The notes under the pieces: generated by a model
The model's database searches: none
Told to the model about the DNA's origin: nothing
Seen by the model: the letters and a program-made list of their open reading frames with translations, nothing else
Assembly: GCA_001938995.1 (NCBI GenBank)
Contig: MKZN01000002.1
Span: forward strand, 332,383 to 396,382
DNA length: 64,000 nt
Origin: Bacillus pumilus
Lineage (GTDB): Bacteria > Bacillota > Bacilli > Bacillales > Bacillaceae
Direction: 5' to 3'
Position numbers and translations under genes: made by a program
Shown: positions 19,001-28,293 of the stretch, piece after piece
Layout of the letters: each line of letters starts with the position of its first letter
How positions within the stretch are numbered: the first letter of the stretch is position 1

Positions 19001-20378
19001 CGGCTGAAACATGTGGACCTGCCATCGAAGTACCGTTCCACCCATCTTCATACCCTTTTCCCGGGATCGAAGAACGAATATTGACACCTGGGGCAGCAAT
19101 ATCAGGTTTCATTACACCATATGGTGATGGTCCTTGAAGAGAAAACGACCCTAACTTGTTATCCTGATCTGTTGCACCCGTAGCAAAAGCTTCTTGGTAA
19201 TTCGACGGATTTGAAATGGATCCTTCGCCTCCAGGATTAAACAAATCGGTATTCCCTGCTGAAAACTCCGGAAAAATATCCGCTGCTCTCCATGCATTCA
19301 CCACATCTTTGTACCAATCATCAAGACCAGGCCCACCGCCCCAAGAATTATTCACAACATCTGGCGCCTTTTCTGGGTGAGGCGTTCCGTTTTCATCCTT
19401 CGGTGCTATGATCCATTCACCTGCATCTAATAGATCAGCATCTGATCCCCCATCTTCTGAGAAAGCTTTCACTGCAATCCATTTTGCTCCTGGCGCCACC
19501 CCGATTTGATTCGACCCATCTGGTTCAGAACCAACCATCGTTCCGGTGACATGAGTTCCATGTTCTAAGTCATCATAAGGTACGTTGGAACCTGTCGTTG
19601 CGTCGTACCAGTTGAAGGCATGATCAGGTTCATTCGGTTTGCTTGGATCAAAACCACGATATTTTTCTTTTAAAGCGGGGTGCTCCCATTCCACACCTGT
19701 GTCAATACTAGCAACGACAGTACCAGTTCCGTCATAGCCTAACCCCCACGCTTCTGGAGCATGAACTTGCGAGATATTCCATTCTATGCCATTTACTGCT
19801 TTCATCTGTTTTTTCTGATCAGACTGTTTTAAATCGACCGGACGATGAATATGACGTGTTTCATTTGGCAGCACTTGAGCTACTTCTGGAAAGGCAGCTA
19901 CCTTTTCCATGACTTCTTTTGTTCCCGTCACAGCTAAACCGTTTACAATATAGTACGAATGAATATCTTTCACTCGCTTTTTCTTTTTTTCCTTTTGTAA
20001 ATAGGTCAAGAGCGCTTGTTGCGTGTCCTTCGCCGTTGCTCTTAACTCAGAAACAACTGCCGATCGCTTTGTGTACTGCATATGAGCAGCGGTAAGTTTT
20101 TTCTTTTTAGCTTTTGACACAGCCTCTTTTGCTACTTTTTGTGTATTTGTCTGTTTTTTCATTTTCACTAAGAAGGTGACTTTATCTTCCTGTTGAAACT
20201 GTTTCATTAATCTAGTTGATATCTTTGCTTTCGTTGTTTTAGGCGAAACTGCCTCCTCATGATACGAGGTAGAAGTCGATTTTGCTTGAACCATCCCAAA
20301 GCTTGTCATAATGAAAGTACCAATGACCAGAACACTCATGAAACGATAGACGGTTGTTTTACGGAACCTCAATTTCAA
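16059..20378 (-). CDS. bpr: Bacillopeptidase F, secreted S8 serine protease
   Basis: 1439-residue extracellular subtilisin-like protease. A signal peptide ends near MVQA (about residue 32), followed by a lysine-rich pro-region to about 190. The catalytic triad is D226 (ASIDTGVE), H273 (LEHGTHVTG) and S451 (WNGTSMAGPH), with oxyanion N345. The C-terminal 900 residues hold an immune-inhibitor-A-like domain around SGGTKDPWQWG, two carboxypeptidase-regulatory-like repeats (ISGTVVNESTGEKV...) and Ig-like tails. Much of the tail is removed on maturation in B. subtilis. Start is TTG behind a run of GGAGG. Length is close to the B. subtilis protein (about 1433). Confidence 0.95.
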   Translation of the reverse strand: MKLRFRKTTVYRFMSVLVIGTFIMTSFGMVQAKSTSTSYHEEAVSPKTTKAKISTRLMKQFQQEDKVTFLVKMKKQTNTQKVAKEAVSKAKKKKLTAAHMQYTKRSAVVSELRATAKDTQQALLTYLQKEKKKKRVKDIHSYYIVNGLAVTGTKEVMEKVAAFPEVAQVLPNETRHIHRPVDLKQSDQKKQMKAVNGIEWNISQVHAPEAWGLGYDGTGTVVASIDTGVEWEHPALKEKYRGFDPSKPNEPDHAFNWYDATTGSNVPYDDLEHGTHVTGTMVGSEPDGSNQIGVAPGAKWIAVKAFSEDGGSDADLLDAGEWIIAPKDENGTPHPEKAPDVVNNSWGGGPGLDDWYKDVVNAWRAADIFPEFSAGNTDLFNPGGEGSISNPSNYQEAFATGATDQDNKLGSFSLQGPSPYGVMKPDIAAPGVNIRSSIPGKGYEDGWNGTSMAGPHVSAVAALLRQVQSDLSVEEIETILVDTAKPLTDKQFPESPNNGYGAGLVDAREAITAVTDGIGTIEGQVTREGEDKEPPVFSHKGPNEIFASTPTPLSLTAEDNVAVTNVSLSYQVDQGDWETLKANRMDGHHLKGTYVVQLPEVEGKKLTYRWIVKDFGENEVSSDPYTLPIKTSVALGYSQNFEAWPSGWFSGGTKDPWQWGTLTTGPKEAFSGERVYATNLDSLYDNQTDANLSMPMIAVPDSGSLFLQYQYWHDLEKNYDYVHVYVEPEGEEAVQVAAFTGKTSAWTPGEIDLTAYKGQKVRVIFQLRTDGSVTKDGFYLDDVKITDEALPQKMKKQLGIVKEEKDVTHNKKTVNPKRAKPAKVKEKHVQIAQDQSLNAPKIQALPMKAQMSVLETGKSVYTDEATGRYSLSHGAGEWTLKAEAYGFESRTQKVSISSKENVEANFSLKPLEKRTISGTVVNESTGEKVKDATVYLVEDAKVEPVTSNGAGEFSLEALSGVYTVKVFAKGFKGYSFTADVTEKPLEKSIQLEPFVGFAGEIGYDDGTAENAQAFYDPGNGWAVKFSLEKGKKQAQVTGGLFRFWTSDWPAPGGDEFVVEVYDATGKNGAPGEKLAGPLKANALRNGEWTKVDLEDQTITVDGDFYLVYIQTKKNTESPGLATDENGPNAQRSWQFTSGVFSPSPKEEGNYMIRALVNYEADVPKITSPQPDTITNKGELEIEGTASPKLDVAIYQNNQEVARVKADPSGIFKERITVSSGKHVFTAATVSEKGSTKPSKPVKVTIDQTAPTLTIDTPKKGEKSNKETLTVEGKVADDHLGQVTVNGKKATVKEGKYSARVLLENGKNKVKVIAKDLAGNKTTKTVDIDVQYDAPNISELTPSTDVHLSAGESVKISLKSSEKLDATYVIHMPLTNARSTLQNTTELPLREVAKGTYEGYWTATSNAYAKGAVIEVIVRDEYGNVTRQKAAGTLYINVNN

Positions 20379-20638
20379 TAAAACCCCTCCTCCTCAAATG
20401 GTAAAGCAGCGTGAAGCCCTCATTCCTCTCCTTTCCATTATGCTCATGACAAGATTCATGGTGTTCTATTTAATGTAGTCAAAGAAAGTTCATCATTTTG
20501 TCGTTTTTTGTAACAGCCGTTAAAAATGATGCTTTAGACTTAGTTCACACGAGCTAAACTACATACATTGGATTGAGGTTTATCACAATTCCAAGTCTTT
20601 TATATTAGTTGAATAGCAGGTCTATTTCCTTTCGAACA
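20379..20638. other. Upstream region of bpr
   Basis: About 260 nt without a gene, between bpr and the ftsZ terminator. A weak minus-strand TTGTGA with TATGTA 17 bp further is the best promoter guess; DegU control, known for bpr in B. subtilis, cannot be confirmed here. I see no RNA structure or small frame worth calling. Confidence 0.4.
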
Positions 20639-20671
20639 TCAAAAAAGCCCCTTCCAATGGAAGAGGCTTTG
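20639..20671 (-). terminator. Terminator of ftsAZ
   Basis: Minus strand: AAGCCTCTTCC, loop ATTG, GAAGGGGCTT, then a U-run, 10 nt beyond the ftsZ stop. Confidence 0.88.
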
Positions 20672-20681
20672 ACCTATTCAA

Positions 20682-21827
20682 TTAACGTTTGTTACGGTTT
20701 CGTAAGAATGTTGGGATATCTAGCGTGTCATCATTTGATTGTGCACTTTGTCTTGACTGTGATGATGGTTGCTGATGTTCCTCACGTTTGACCTCACGCT
20801 TTTGTGGAATGGAATGATTTTGTTTTAACCCTTGTCCTAATGGGTTTCTTTGTGGTTTTGTCACTTCCGGCTCTTGCTCAATAAAGCCAGTTGCGATCAC
20901 GGTAACCAAAATTTCATCTTTGAGGTTATCGTTAATCACAGATCCGAAAATCATATTCACATCTTCGTCAGAGGCAGAGGCAACAATATCAGCAGCTTCT
21001 TGAACCTCATAAAGACTGAGGTTTGTGCCACCAGTAATGTTCATGATCACACCTTGTGCTCCGTCAATTGCTGTTTCAAGAAGTGGTGAAGAAATCGCTT
21101 TTTTCGCCGCTTCCGCCGCACGGTTTTCACCGGTTGCGACACCAATTCCCATAAGGGCTGAACCTTTATTGGACATGATGGTTTTCACATCTGCAAAGTC
21201 AAGGTTAATCAAACCTGGTGTTGCGATTAAATCAGAAATTCCTTGTACACCTTGTCTCAATACATTATCCGCTGCACGGAATGCCTCAAGCATCGGTGTG
21301 TTTTTATCTACAATTTCAAGCAATCGATCGTTTGGAATCACAATTAATGTATCAACTGCTTCTTTCATCGAAGCAATTCCTTCAATTGCTTGAAGCTGAC
21401 GCTTTCTTCCTTCAAATGTAAAAGGACGTGTCACGACTCCAACTGTCAGTGCACCAGAATCTTTTGCGATTTTTGCAATGACAGGTGCAGCCCCGGTACC
21501 GGTTCCTCCACCCATACCAGCCGTAACAAAGACCATATCAGCGCCTTTTAAAACTTCTTCAATTTGTTCCTTGCTTTCTTCAGCAGCCTTTTTACCGACC
21601 TCAGGATTCGCCCCTGCCCCAAGCCCTCTTGTCAGCTTAGCGCCAATTTGCATTTTTGTTTCTGCTTTTGATAAATTTAATGCCTGTGCATCTGTATTCA
21701 CTGCAATAAAATCGACACCTTGCACGTCATTTTCGATCATTCGGTTGACAGCGTTATTTCCGCCTCCACCTACTCCGATTACTTTAATTGATGCTAGGCC
21801 GTCTATATTTGTTTCAAACTCCAACAT
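20682..21827 (-). CDS. ftsZ: Cell division protein FtsZ
   Basis: 381-residue tubulin-like GTPase that forms the Z ring. The GTP-binding signature GGGTGTG is at 106-112, the T7 catalytic loop is in the [11 protein letters not shown] segment, and the conserved C-terminal tail is [12 protein letters not shown], which binds FtsA, SepF and other partners. A Q- and S-rich linker (about 320-365) precedes it. The gene follows ftsA by 33 nt and ends the operon with a strong terminator. Confidence 0.98.
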   Translation of the reverse strand: MLEFETNIDGLASIKVIGVGGGGNNAVNRMIENDVQGVDFIAVNTDAQALNLSKAETKMQIGAKLTRGLGAGANPEVGKKAAEESKEQIEEVLKGADMVFVTAGMGGGTGTGAAPVIAKIAKDSGALTVGVVTRPFTFEGRKRQLQAIEGIASMKEAVDTLIVIPNDRLLEIVDKNTPMLEAFRAADNVLRQGVQGISDLIATPGLINLDFADVKTIMSNKGSALMGIGVATGENRAAEAAKKAISSPLLETAIDGAQGVIMNITGGTNLSLYEVQEAADIVASASDEDVNMIFGSVINDNLKDEILVTVIATGFIEQEPEVTKPQRNPLGQGLKQNHSIPQKREVKREEHQQPSSQSRQSAQSNDDTLDIPTFLRNRNKR

Positions 21828-21860
21828 GCTGAATCCTCCTAATCCGTCGAAAATCTAATT

Positions 21861-23183
21861 CTATTCCCAGAACATATTAAATAGTTTTTTCATTTTGCCC
21901 GGTTTTTTATTTGTCTCTTGTTGTGCTTTTTGTTTCACTTTCGGTCTTGGCTGCGCTTCTTTCACTTGTGGTGCAGAAGAAACCGGCTCCATGGACGCGC
22001 CTACTTCATGAAACGCTTCATCTGGCATTTGGAATCCAACCTGTCTGCCCTGGATCTTTGCATTACGATAAGCAAAATGGATGAGTCCCACTCCTGTCAT
22101 ATATTGAGGTTCTCTCACCCCGATATAATTAGGACTAGCCATCCTGACATTGTTTTGTAAGACAGTTTGTGCAAGAGAAAGAATACCTGGGATGGCTGCT
22201 TGTCCACCCGTTAGAACAAATCCGCCAGGTAAATCTTGAACCCCTATATTCCTTAACTCTTCTGCAACAAACAACAGGATTTCTTCCAAGCGCGCTTCAA
22301 TGATATTTGCAGCTTCAAGTTGTGTATACGTTTGTTTTTGATCAGTTCCGATGACGGAAACTTCGAAGGTTTCCTCCGGGGATGCCTCGTCATAAAACGC
22401 ATGTCCGAATTGTTTTTTGATTCGTTCAGCTTCTTCAGTGGAAGTTCTCAATCCTATAGACAAATCTTTTGTAATGTTTTCTCCGCCCAATGGGATACTG
22501 TGAGTAGAATAGAGATGCCCGTTTTCAAATACGGATATAGTTGTGGATCCCCCGCCTATATCGACAAGAGCTACCCCTAGATTTTTTTCATCTTTTGATA
22601 ACGCTGCCGAGCCCGATGCAAGTGGCTGTAAGCAAATATCCATAATTTCAATTCCAGCTCGCTCTACACAGCGGAGCCAGTTATGTAGAATCGTTTTAGA
22701 ACCTGTTATCAACGATCCATCCACCTCTAGTCGAACACCAAGCATTTTTTTCGGATCTGTGATCTCATCTCTTCCGTCGACGATAAATTGTCTTGGAATC
22801 ACGTCTACTACGAGATGTTCTTGAGGAATAGATACTACCTGAGCCGCATCTAATACACGTCTTACATCTTCAGCATGTATTTCTTTGTTTTCACTAGATA
22901 CTGCGACCACGCCGCTCGTATTCTGAATATGAATGTGGTTTCCATTAATTCCGACAATGGCCTTTCGTAAAGGAAAACCTACCATTCTCTCAGCCTGTTC
23001 AAATGCTTGTCTAATAGAATGAACTGTCTCATCTATATCAACAATCGATCCTTTTTTTAACCCTTCTGAAGGGACATTTCCAACACCTATAATGTTAAGC
23101 GTATCATCCGCCATTTCTCCGACGATGACTTTAATATTGGATGTACCGATGTCAAGGCTGACGTAAATTTCATTGTTGTTCAT
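21861..23183 (-). CDS. ftsA: Cell division protein FtsA
   Basis: 440-residue actin-like ATPase that anchors FtsZ filaments to the membrane. The phosphate 1 motif is SLDIGTSNIKV (about 8-18), phosphate 2 VDIGGGSTTI, and the C-terminal amphipathic membrane helix GKMKKLFNMFWE. I start at MNNNEIY, 7 nt after GGAGGTG, giving the same length as B. subtilis FtsA. Promoter sites for SigH and WalR lie upstream. Confidence 0.97.
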   Translation of the reverse strand: MNNNEIYVSLDIGTSNIKVIVGEMADDTLNIIGVGNVPSEGLKKGSIVDIDETVHSIRQAFEQAERMVGFPLRKAIVGINGNHIHIQNTSGVVAVSSENKEIHAEDVRRVLDAAQVVSIPQEHLVVDVIPRQFIVDGRDEITDPKKMLGVRLEVDGSLITGSKTILHNWLRCVERAGIEIMDICLQPLASGSAALSKDEKNLGVALVDIGGGSTTISVFENGHLYSTHSIPLGGENITKDLSIGLRTSTEEAERIKKQFGHAFYDEASPEETFEVSVIGTDQKQTYTQLEAANIIEARLEEILLFVAEELRNIGVQDLPGGFVLTGGQAAIPGILSLAQTVLQNNVRMASPNYIGVREPQYMTGVGLIHFAYRNAKIQGRQVGFQMPDEAFHEVGASMEPVSSAPQVKEAQPRPKVKQKAQQETNKKPGKMKKLFNMFWE

Positions 23184-23255
23184 TCTATGGCACCTCCTCA
23201 CATATCAATACTTTCTATTCTATTATTTGCTGAACAACAATACAATGAATGTGTT

Positions 23256-23272
23256 TTTACAAGTGTGTAACA
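23256..23272 (-). promoter_or_regulatory. WalR box upstream of ftsAZ
   Basis: Minus strand: TGTTAC, five bases, TGTAAA. This fits the WalR (YycF) consensus TGTWAH-N5-TGTWAH at every defined position. WalR control of an ftsAZ promoter is established in B. subtilis. A candidate -10, TATTGT, follows about 17 nt further downstream. Confidence 0.7.
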
Positions 23273-23312
23273 AAATATAAAAAATCAACATTTTTTAGTA
23301 GGATTACTGAAA

Positions 23313-23341
23313 ATATTCGTTACATCATATGTATATCCTTT
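23313..23341 (-). promoter_or_regulatory. SigH promoter of ftsAZ
   Basis: Minus strand: AAAGGATAT (23333-23341), 11-bp spacer, AACGAATAT (23313-23321). Both elements fit the SigH patterns RNAGGAWWW and RNNGAATWW. In B. subtilis the ftsAZ P2 promoter is SigH-dependent and drives asymmetric septation. Confidence 0.8.
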
Positions 23342-23342
23342 T

Positions 23343-23711
23343 TTATGACTCACTTTTTTTCTTTTTTTCTCTAGACATTGTCCATTTTGTTAGTAGAATT
23401 CTTCGAATCACGGCTATATTTTGAAATAGTCTAACGCCGAACGCAAACATTCCGACTAAGTACAAGTCTACACCAAGATGGACGCCTAGAAAAGCTAAAC
23501 TTATTGCCAGTATAATATTAAAGAAGAAGCCTGATACAAACACGAGTTCATCGTATGCCCCTTGCAGATGTGCTCGAATCCCACCAATTAATGTATCAAG
23601 CGCAGCAAGTACAGCTAGGGAAAGATAATTAGAATATTCATTCGGTATCGTAAAATTTGTTAAGAAACCGATTGCAACTCCTATGATTAAACCAAGTACA
23701 GGAAGCCACAT
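23343..23711 (-). CDS. sbp: Small basic membrane protein Sbp
   Basis: 122 residues, DUF1290 family, with three to four hydrophobic helices and a basic C-terminus (TKWTMSREKKKKSES). It is conserved before ftsA in Firmicutes and of unknown role. Its start overlaps the ylxX stop by one base, so translation is coupled. Confidence 0.92.
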   Translation of the reverse strand: MWLPVLGLIIGVAIGFLTNFTIPNEYSNYLSLAVLAALDTLIGGIRAHLQGAYDELVFVSGFFFNIILAISLAFLGVHLGVDLYLVGMFAFGVRLFQNIAVIRRILLTKWTMSREKKKKSES

Positions 23712-24442
23712 TAAGATTTCCCCTCCTTTACATCGTCAAGAGGCTTCATTTCGTTTAATTGAATGGCACCATCGTAAGCTTTTAATTGGATTTTCTTCTC
23801 TGGCTGGCTAATACTCAAATTAAAATTTTCCTGAGCGAACAAATCACCAATATCGGATACAATTAAACGGCTGTACAATTTGTCTGCTTGTTGGCCAATC
23901 ATCTTAATATTTACTTCATCACCATCTATGTTGTAGCCATCCATTTTCGTTGTCCCATTAATATCTCTAATGACACTTGTGTTAATCACCCGGTGGTCAT
24001 TAATCGAAATATGTTTTGCCCCATACATATTGGCTTCATTGATTAACTTTTTTAAAAGATCTGGAGGAATATTCTTCACTTCTTCTCCCGTAAGATCCTT
24101 GGAAAAGAGCTGAGTAATTTCAATTTCAATTCCTTCCCCCGTCATATCTGTGAAACCAGCCTTTTCTTTTAAATCTTTTAATGTTTTCGTTAATTGTGCT
24201 TCTTTTGATTTGTCTTCTTGATTGCCGTACTTTTTTAACATTTCATCATATTTGTCGATTTCTCTCAACAAATCCAATTCTTTGCTTTTGGATGCGGATA
24301 AATCCTCTCTTAATGCCCAAACATCCCGGGTATCACGTATTTCAGGCTGTTGTAATGAGTTAAATTGGATAGAGACCATCACACCAAATATCACCATTAA
24401 AGCGGTCAAACTAAGTAAAGGCTTCTTTTTCCTCAACACCAC
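23711..24442 (-). CDS. ylxX: DUF881 family protein YlxX
   Basis: 243 residues. One N-terminal membrane helix (about 8-26), a coiled coil (about 45-95), then the DUF881 domain with EGIEIEIT and ISINDHRVINTSVIRDINGTTKMDG. Probably extracytoplasmic. A paralogue of the upstream ylxW; both sit inside the division cluster but have no settled biochemical role. Confidence 0.9.
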   Translation of the reverse strand: MVLRKKKPLLSLTALMVIFGVMVSIQFNSLQQPEIRDTRDVWALREDLSASKSKELDLLREIDKYDEMLKKYGNQEDKSKEAQLTKTLKDLKEKAGFTDMTGEGIEIEITQLFSKDLTGEEVKNIPPDLLKKLINEANMYGAKHISINDHRVINTSVIRDINGTTKMDGYNIDGDEVNIKMIGQQADKLYSRLIVSDIGDLFAQENFNLSISQPEKKIQLKAYDGAIQLNEMKPLDDVKEGKS

Positions 24443-24456
24443 TCACCTTTTCACTT

Positions 24457-25146
24457 TTAATCTTTGTTTCTTAAAAGAGGATTCATATGAATATTCTTTT
24501 TTTCAATGGTCATTGAAATGTGATCATTTGTTAGCTGATCCACCACTCCACCAGCAATATTTAACGCTGGTATTAAGACAGCAGGATCACCAATAGCAGA
24601 GATGACAAATGGCGCCGGATGCTGAACGCCGTCAACTGTCACGACTGGTCCATTACAATGTATGTATGATTGATGTGTGATCCTTTGACCATTAATGGAT
24701 ACTGCAGAAGCTCCTGATATAAATAGTTCGTTCATCACATGGAAAATATGGCTCTCATGAACAATGTAATTATTGACATTTTGTCCACTCGGGATATAAG
24801 ACGCATCTTCAAGGGATACTTTTACCCCTTTTCCTTTTACACCTATTTCACCTGTAAACATTCTATATTTTTCAACATCTTCCAACACATTAAAATACTG
24901 CTCTTTTTCATTCTTTAAATGTAACTCCGTCGCTTGGACTTTTGATTGGAGGCTATAGAGTTCTTTTTCAAGTTTCTGATTGTCCTTTTCTTGCTTTGTC
25001 AGCTGACTTTTCAATGAATATTCCTTTTTCCATTGCTCTGTTCGTTTGACGTCCGCCTGATGCTGCTTTGTATATTGATATGAAAAAGAAATCAGAAACC
25101 CTAGAACAAGCATCACAATTGAGAAAATGACTGTTTTGCCTCTCAA
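24457..25146 (-). CDS. ylxW: DUF881 family protein YlxW
   Basis: 229 residues with a membrane helix at about 5-23, a coiled coil (about 35-90) and a DUF881 domain (GVKGKGVKVSLEDASYIPSG, SAVSINGQRITHQSYIHCNG). Its first codons overlap the divIB stop by four bases (ATGA type), so the two are translationally coupled. Paralogous to YlxX, 14 nt downstream. Confidence 0.9.
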   Translation of the reverse strand: MRGKTVIFSIVMLVLGFLISFSYQYTKQHQADVKRTEQWKKEYSLKSQLTKQEKDNQKLEKELYSLQSKVQATELHLKNEKEQYFNVLEDVEKYRMFTGEIGVKGKGVKVSLEDASYIPSGQNVNNYIVHESHIFHVMNELFISGASAVSINGQRITHQSYIHCNGPVVTVDGVQHPAPFVISAIGDPAVLIPALNIAGGVVDQLTNDHISMTIEKKNIHMNPLLRNKD

Positions 25147-25922
25147 CGTTCATCTTCCTTTTTTTTAGATTTGAAAGCCTCAAAATACGTTGCTACTTCC
25201 ATGTGAATAATGCCTTTATCAGAAGGTGAAAGTTCTTTTAGAATGGCTGGATAAGACTCCATTTTTTTCGCAAATGTTTTAATTGATGCAATTACAGTGT
25301 TGCCATCATTCATATAAAATTTAACAAGCCATTGATTTGCACTTGTTGGTACGTAATATACTTCTGAAATAAGCTCTTGAATAGACGCTGGTAGCTGGTT
25401 AAGTGATATGATCGCTTGCTTCAGCTTTTCTTTGTTGTCCCAATCGACAAATATAGGTCCTGCATGACTTGGTGTGACCTCATCTGGTAAAACTGTACCA
25501 TTTTCGAGGAGTTCATAGTAAAAATTCCCCTTTTGGAGATACGCAATATTTGCATATTCTTTCACAGCAATTTGAACCTTATTAGGAAATTGCTTGTGAA
25601 TGGTCACATCTTTGATCAATTTATTTTCTTTAATATGATTTGCTGTTACACCTTTATTTAAATTCCAAAATTCTGACTCGCCTTCTTTAATTTGTGAAAG
25701 CTTCACTAGCTGCTTTGTTGACACATGCTCGTTCCCAGTGATGGTTAAAGAAGAAATTTTACTAATTGGTGTTTGCAAATAAATAATAATTAATACCATG
25801 ATAAAAAACAGTAGAATAAAAGAGATTAGCCTCCGATTGGCTTTTTGCTTCCGTTGTTCTTTAATTTTGGGAATTCGCTCTTCTATATTGACGATCTTTT
25901 CATTTTCATGATCAGGCCGCAT
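25143..25922 (-). CDS. divIB: Cell division protein DivIB (FtsQ)
   Basis: 259 residues. A basic cytoplasmic tail, one membrane helix at about 32-50 (LISFILLFFIMVLIIIYL), a POTRA domain with ISSLTITGNEHVSTKQLVKLS, and the FtsQ beta domain. It forms a complex with FtsL and DivIC that activates septal peptidoglycan synthesis. A terminator lies between it and murB, so it may have its own promoter in the 25923-25989 gap. Confidence 0.95.
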   Translation of the reverse strand: MRPDHENEKIVNIEERIPKIKEQRKQKANRRLISFILLFFIMVLIIIYLQTPISKISSLTITGNEHVSTKQLVKLSQIKEGESEFWNLNKGVTANHIKENKLIKDVTIHKQFPNKVQIAVKEYANIAYLQKGNFYYELLENGTVLPDEVTPSHAGPIFVDWDNKEKLKQAIISLNQLPASIQELISEVYYVPTSANQWLVKFYMNDGNTVIASIKTFAKKMESYPAILKELSPSDKGIIHMEVATYFEAFKSKKKEDER

Positions 25923-25989
25923 ATATACTCACCTCATTCAAAGCTGCTTGTCCACATCTTTGGGTCATGACTGATTCTCATGTTGATTA

Positions 25990-26025
25990 GAAAACAAACG
26001 GCACGATAGAATGCCGTTTGTTCTT
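25990..26025 (-). terminator. Terminator of murB
   Basis: Minus strand: ACAAACGGCA, loop of eight, TGCCGTTTGT then UUU. A perfect 10-bp stem 30 nt beyond the murB stop. Confidence 0.8.
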
Positions 26026-26054
26026 CTGCAATGCGATCATTCAACCAATTAGTA

Positions 26055-26969
26055 TTATTCGCTTGCTTCTCCGATAATCTCTACTTCTGTATGCATGTCG
26101 ACATTGTAGTCTTCTTTAATTTTTGTTTGAATGTACTGAATTAAGTCAAGTACGTCTTGAGCAGTTGCTCCACCAGCATTGACGATAAAGTTCCCATGCA
26201 TATCTGAAATTCTTGCCCCGCCAATCTGATATCCTTTTAAATTCGCCTTTTCTACAAGCTGTCCTGCATATTCAGGCAATGGATTTCGAAAAATGCTGCC
26301 GGCACATGGTCGGTTATATGGTTGTGTCTCCTTACGATAGTCCTTATTTTGCTGCATTTTTTTAGTGATTTTCTCACGGTCATCCTGCTTTAGTTGGAAT
26401 ACGGCTTCGAGGACAATACCTGGACGTTCTTTTTGAAGGACAGAAGTCCGATAGCTAAATTTCATTTCCTCGTTTGTTAACCACTCAATGCTTCCGTCTT
26501 CAAATAGAATTCTTGCTTTTACAAGAATTCGGCTAATATCTGATCCGTGTGCTCCTGCATTCATATATACAGCTCCACCGATAGACCCCGGGATACCCGC
26601 TGCAAACTCTAGCCCTGAAAGACCTTGCTTACTAAGAGATGTTGCTAGCCGTACAACAGAATAGCCGCCGCCAACTGTAATTTCTTGATCATTTATCACT
26701 AGATGATCAAGTCCAGCGCCTAATTTCAGAACAACACCCCGAATGCCCTTATCAAGCACAAGTAAATTAGACCCTCTCCCAATAACCGTCCAATCTGCTC
26801 GATGTTTTTTCACTTCATCCATAATATGTTTGACTGCGTCGACATCTTTTGGAATGATCAATAAATCTGCCGGTCCACCAATCTTCATTGTTGTATGGTT
26901 TGCAAGTGGTTCGTTTTCAAGTACTTTACCAACCTGCGCTTCTAATAATTCCTTCTTCAAGTTCTCCAT
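26055..26969 (-). CDS. murB: UDP-N-acetylenolpyruvoylglucosamine reductase
   Basis: 304-residue FAD enzyme that reduces UDP-GlcNAc-enolpyruvate to UDP-MurNAc with NADPH in the cytosol. FAD-binding segments include [19 protein letters not shown] and [19 protein letters not shown]; the proton-donor serine lies in [10 protein letters not shown], as in type II MurB. I use the ATG of MENLKKEL, 5 nt after GGAGG, instead of the longer frame. Confidence 0.96.
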   Translation of the reverse strand: MENLKKELLEAQVGKVLENEPLANHTTMKIGGPADLLIIPKDVDAVKHIMDEVKKHRADWTVIGRGSNLLVLDKGIRGVVLKLGAGLDHLVINDQEITVGGGYSVVRLATSLSKQGLSGLEFAAGIPGSIGGAVYMNAGAHGSDISRILVKARILFEDGSIEWLTNEEMKFSYRTSVLQKERPGIVLEAVFQLKQDDREKITKKMQQNKDYRKETQPYNRPCAGSIFRNPLPEYAGQLVEKANLKGYQIGGARISDMHGNFIVNAGGATAQDVLDLIQYIQTKIKEDYNVDMHTEVEIIGEASE

Positions 26970-27000
26970 ATTACCCTCCGCCTTACCTAATATCATTCAA

Positions 27001-28095
27001 TCATGTAGTCGTAATGTCTTTTAACACATTATATAAACGTGTAGCCGCATCTGGTACACCTAGTTCTTTCGTTAAACGGCTCATTTGTTTTAGTTTCAAT
27101 TCGTCACCTGCAATGGCATCAATCGCATGTAGTAATTGCTCTCCAGAAAGCTCTGTTTCTCTTAAAACGATAGCTGCATCATGCTTTTCAAGTGATTTTG
27201 CATTTATTTCTTGATGATTTGCCGTCACATATGGACTTGGAATGAATATCGTTGGGATGCCAAGAGCTGTGACCTCAGCAATCGTTGTTGCTCCCGCTCT
27301 TGCGACAATCACATCAATCGACTTTAGATATTCCGGCATTTGATGCAAGAAAGGTTTTGTGATCATATTCGGTGCTACACCTTTTTCATTTAATTCGGTC
27401 AGCACTTTCTCATAATGAACCTCACCTGTAATATATAAAAGTTGATAATCTTTCGTCTTTAATCCATCTTGCATTTCAATCACCGCTCTATTGATTGGGG
27501 CTGCACCTCTGCTCCCGCCAAAAATAAGAACGGTTTTTTTCTTTTCATCAAGCCCGAATTCTTTTAGAGATTTCCCCTCTTTAATAGAGACGACTTCAGA
27601 GGCTCTTGGGTTTCCGGTAAAAACAACCTTTTCAGCTGGAAAATGTGCCTTTGCCTCTTCAAAGCAAATCGCCACTTTATTTACATATCTCGCCAAGAAC
27701 TTATTTGTGATACCTGGCAGGCTATTTTGTTCATGAATAATTGTCGGGATCTTTAGCTTAGAAGCCGCATACACGACAGGCCCACACACATAGCCACCAG
27801 TTCCAATAACAGCATCTGGCTTGAATTCTTTTAAATAAGATTTACTTTTTTGTACACCTTTAAGAAATCTCATAACGGTTTTTACATTATCAAACGATAG
27901 CTTTCTTTTGAAACCTGTGATTTCTATCGACTTGAAAGGAATATTTTCTCTTTCTACAATTTTCTTTTCGAGTCCATTTTCAGTTCCAATATATAAAAAT
28001 TCCACATCAGGGTGTTGTCTTTTTACTTCTTTTATAAAAGCAAGAGCTGGATAGATATGTCCGCCTGTTCCGCCTCCACTGATTACTATACGCAT
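27001..28095 (-). CDS. murG: Lipid II-forming GlcNAc transferase MurG
   Basis: 364-residue membrane-associated GT28 glycosyltransferase that adds GlcNAc to lipid I. The N-terminal glycine loop [14 protein letters not shown] starts at residue 6, a second G-rich loop is GTGGYVCGP, and the donor-binding region is [22 protein letters not shown]. The first 46 codons of the longer frame are leader sequence containing a hairpin, so I start at the ATG of MRIVISGGG, the known family start. Confidence 0.96.
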   Translation of the reverse strand: MRIVISGGGTGGHIYPALAFIKEVKRQHPDVEFLYIGTENGLEKKIVERENIPFKSIEITGFKRKLSFDNVKTVMRFLKGVQKSKSYLKEFKPDAVIGTGGYVCGPVVYAASKLKIPTIIHEQNSLPGITNKFLARYVNKVAICFEEAKAHFPAEKVVFTGNPRASEVVSIKEGKSLKEFGLDEKKKTVLIFGGSRGAAPINRAVIEMQDGLKTKDYQLLYITGEVHYEKVLTELNEKGVAPNMITKPFLHQMPEYLKSIDVIVARAGATTIAEVTALGIPTIFIPSPYVTANHQEINAKSLEKHDAAIVLRETELSGEQLLHAIDAIAGDELKLKQMSRLTKELGVPDAATRLYNVLKDITTT

Positions 28096-28141
28096 TATAC
28101 CATTTCCCCTCGATTTTTTTCTGTTTTGAACAGAATATAAA

Positions 28142-28161
28142 CCCTGTTTTAAACAACAGGG
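28142..28161 (-). terminator. Terminator-like hairpin between spoVE and murG
   Basis: Minus strand: CCCTGTT, loop of six, AACAGGG, then UUUAUAUU. The U-tract is imperfect. It could reduce readthrough from spoVE into murG, consistent with separate SigE and vegetative use of these genes. Confidence 0.45.
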
Positions 28162-28293
28162 CTCCGTTAAAACCTGTAAAGAAGAGTCGGAAATTTGTGT
28201 TTCGAAGTAGAAACAGTGATTTTCACTCTTCATATCATGTTTTTGTGCTTTTGCAAAATGAAAGTCAGTATGGTTTCATGAACGAACAGACCA

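Noticed and set aside
21025..21393. Long plus-strand open frames opposite ftsZ, and similar ones opposite ileS, ylmA, sigE, bpr and pbpB
   Set aside because: They mirror the codon pattern of the real minus-strand genes, lack ribosome sites and give no recognisable protein.
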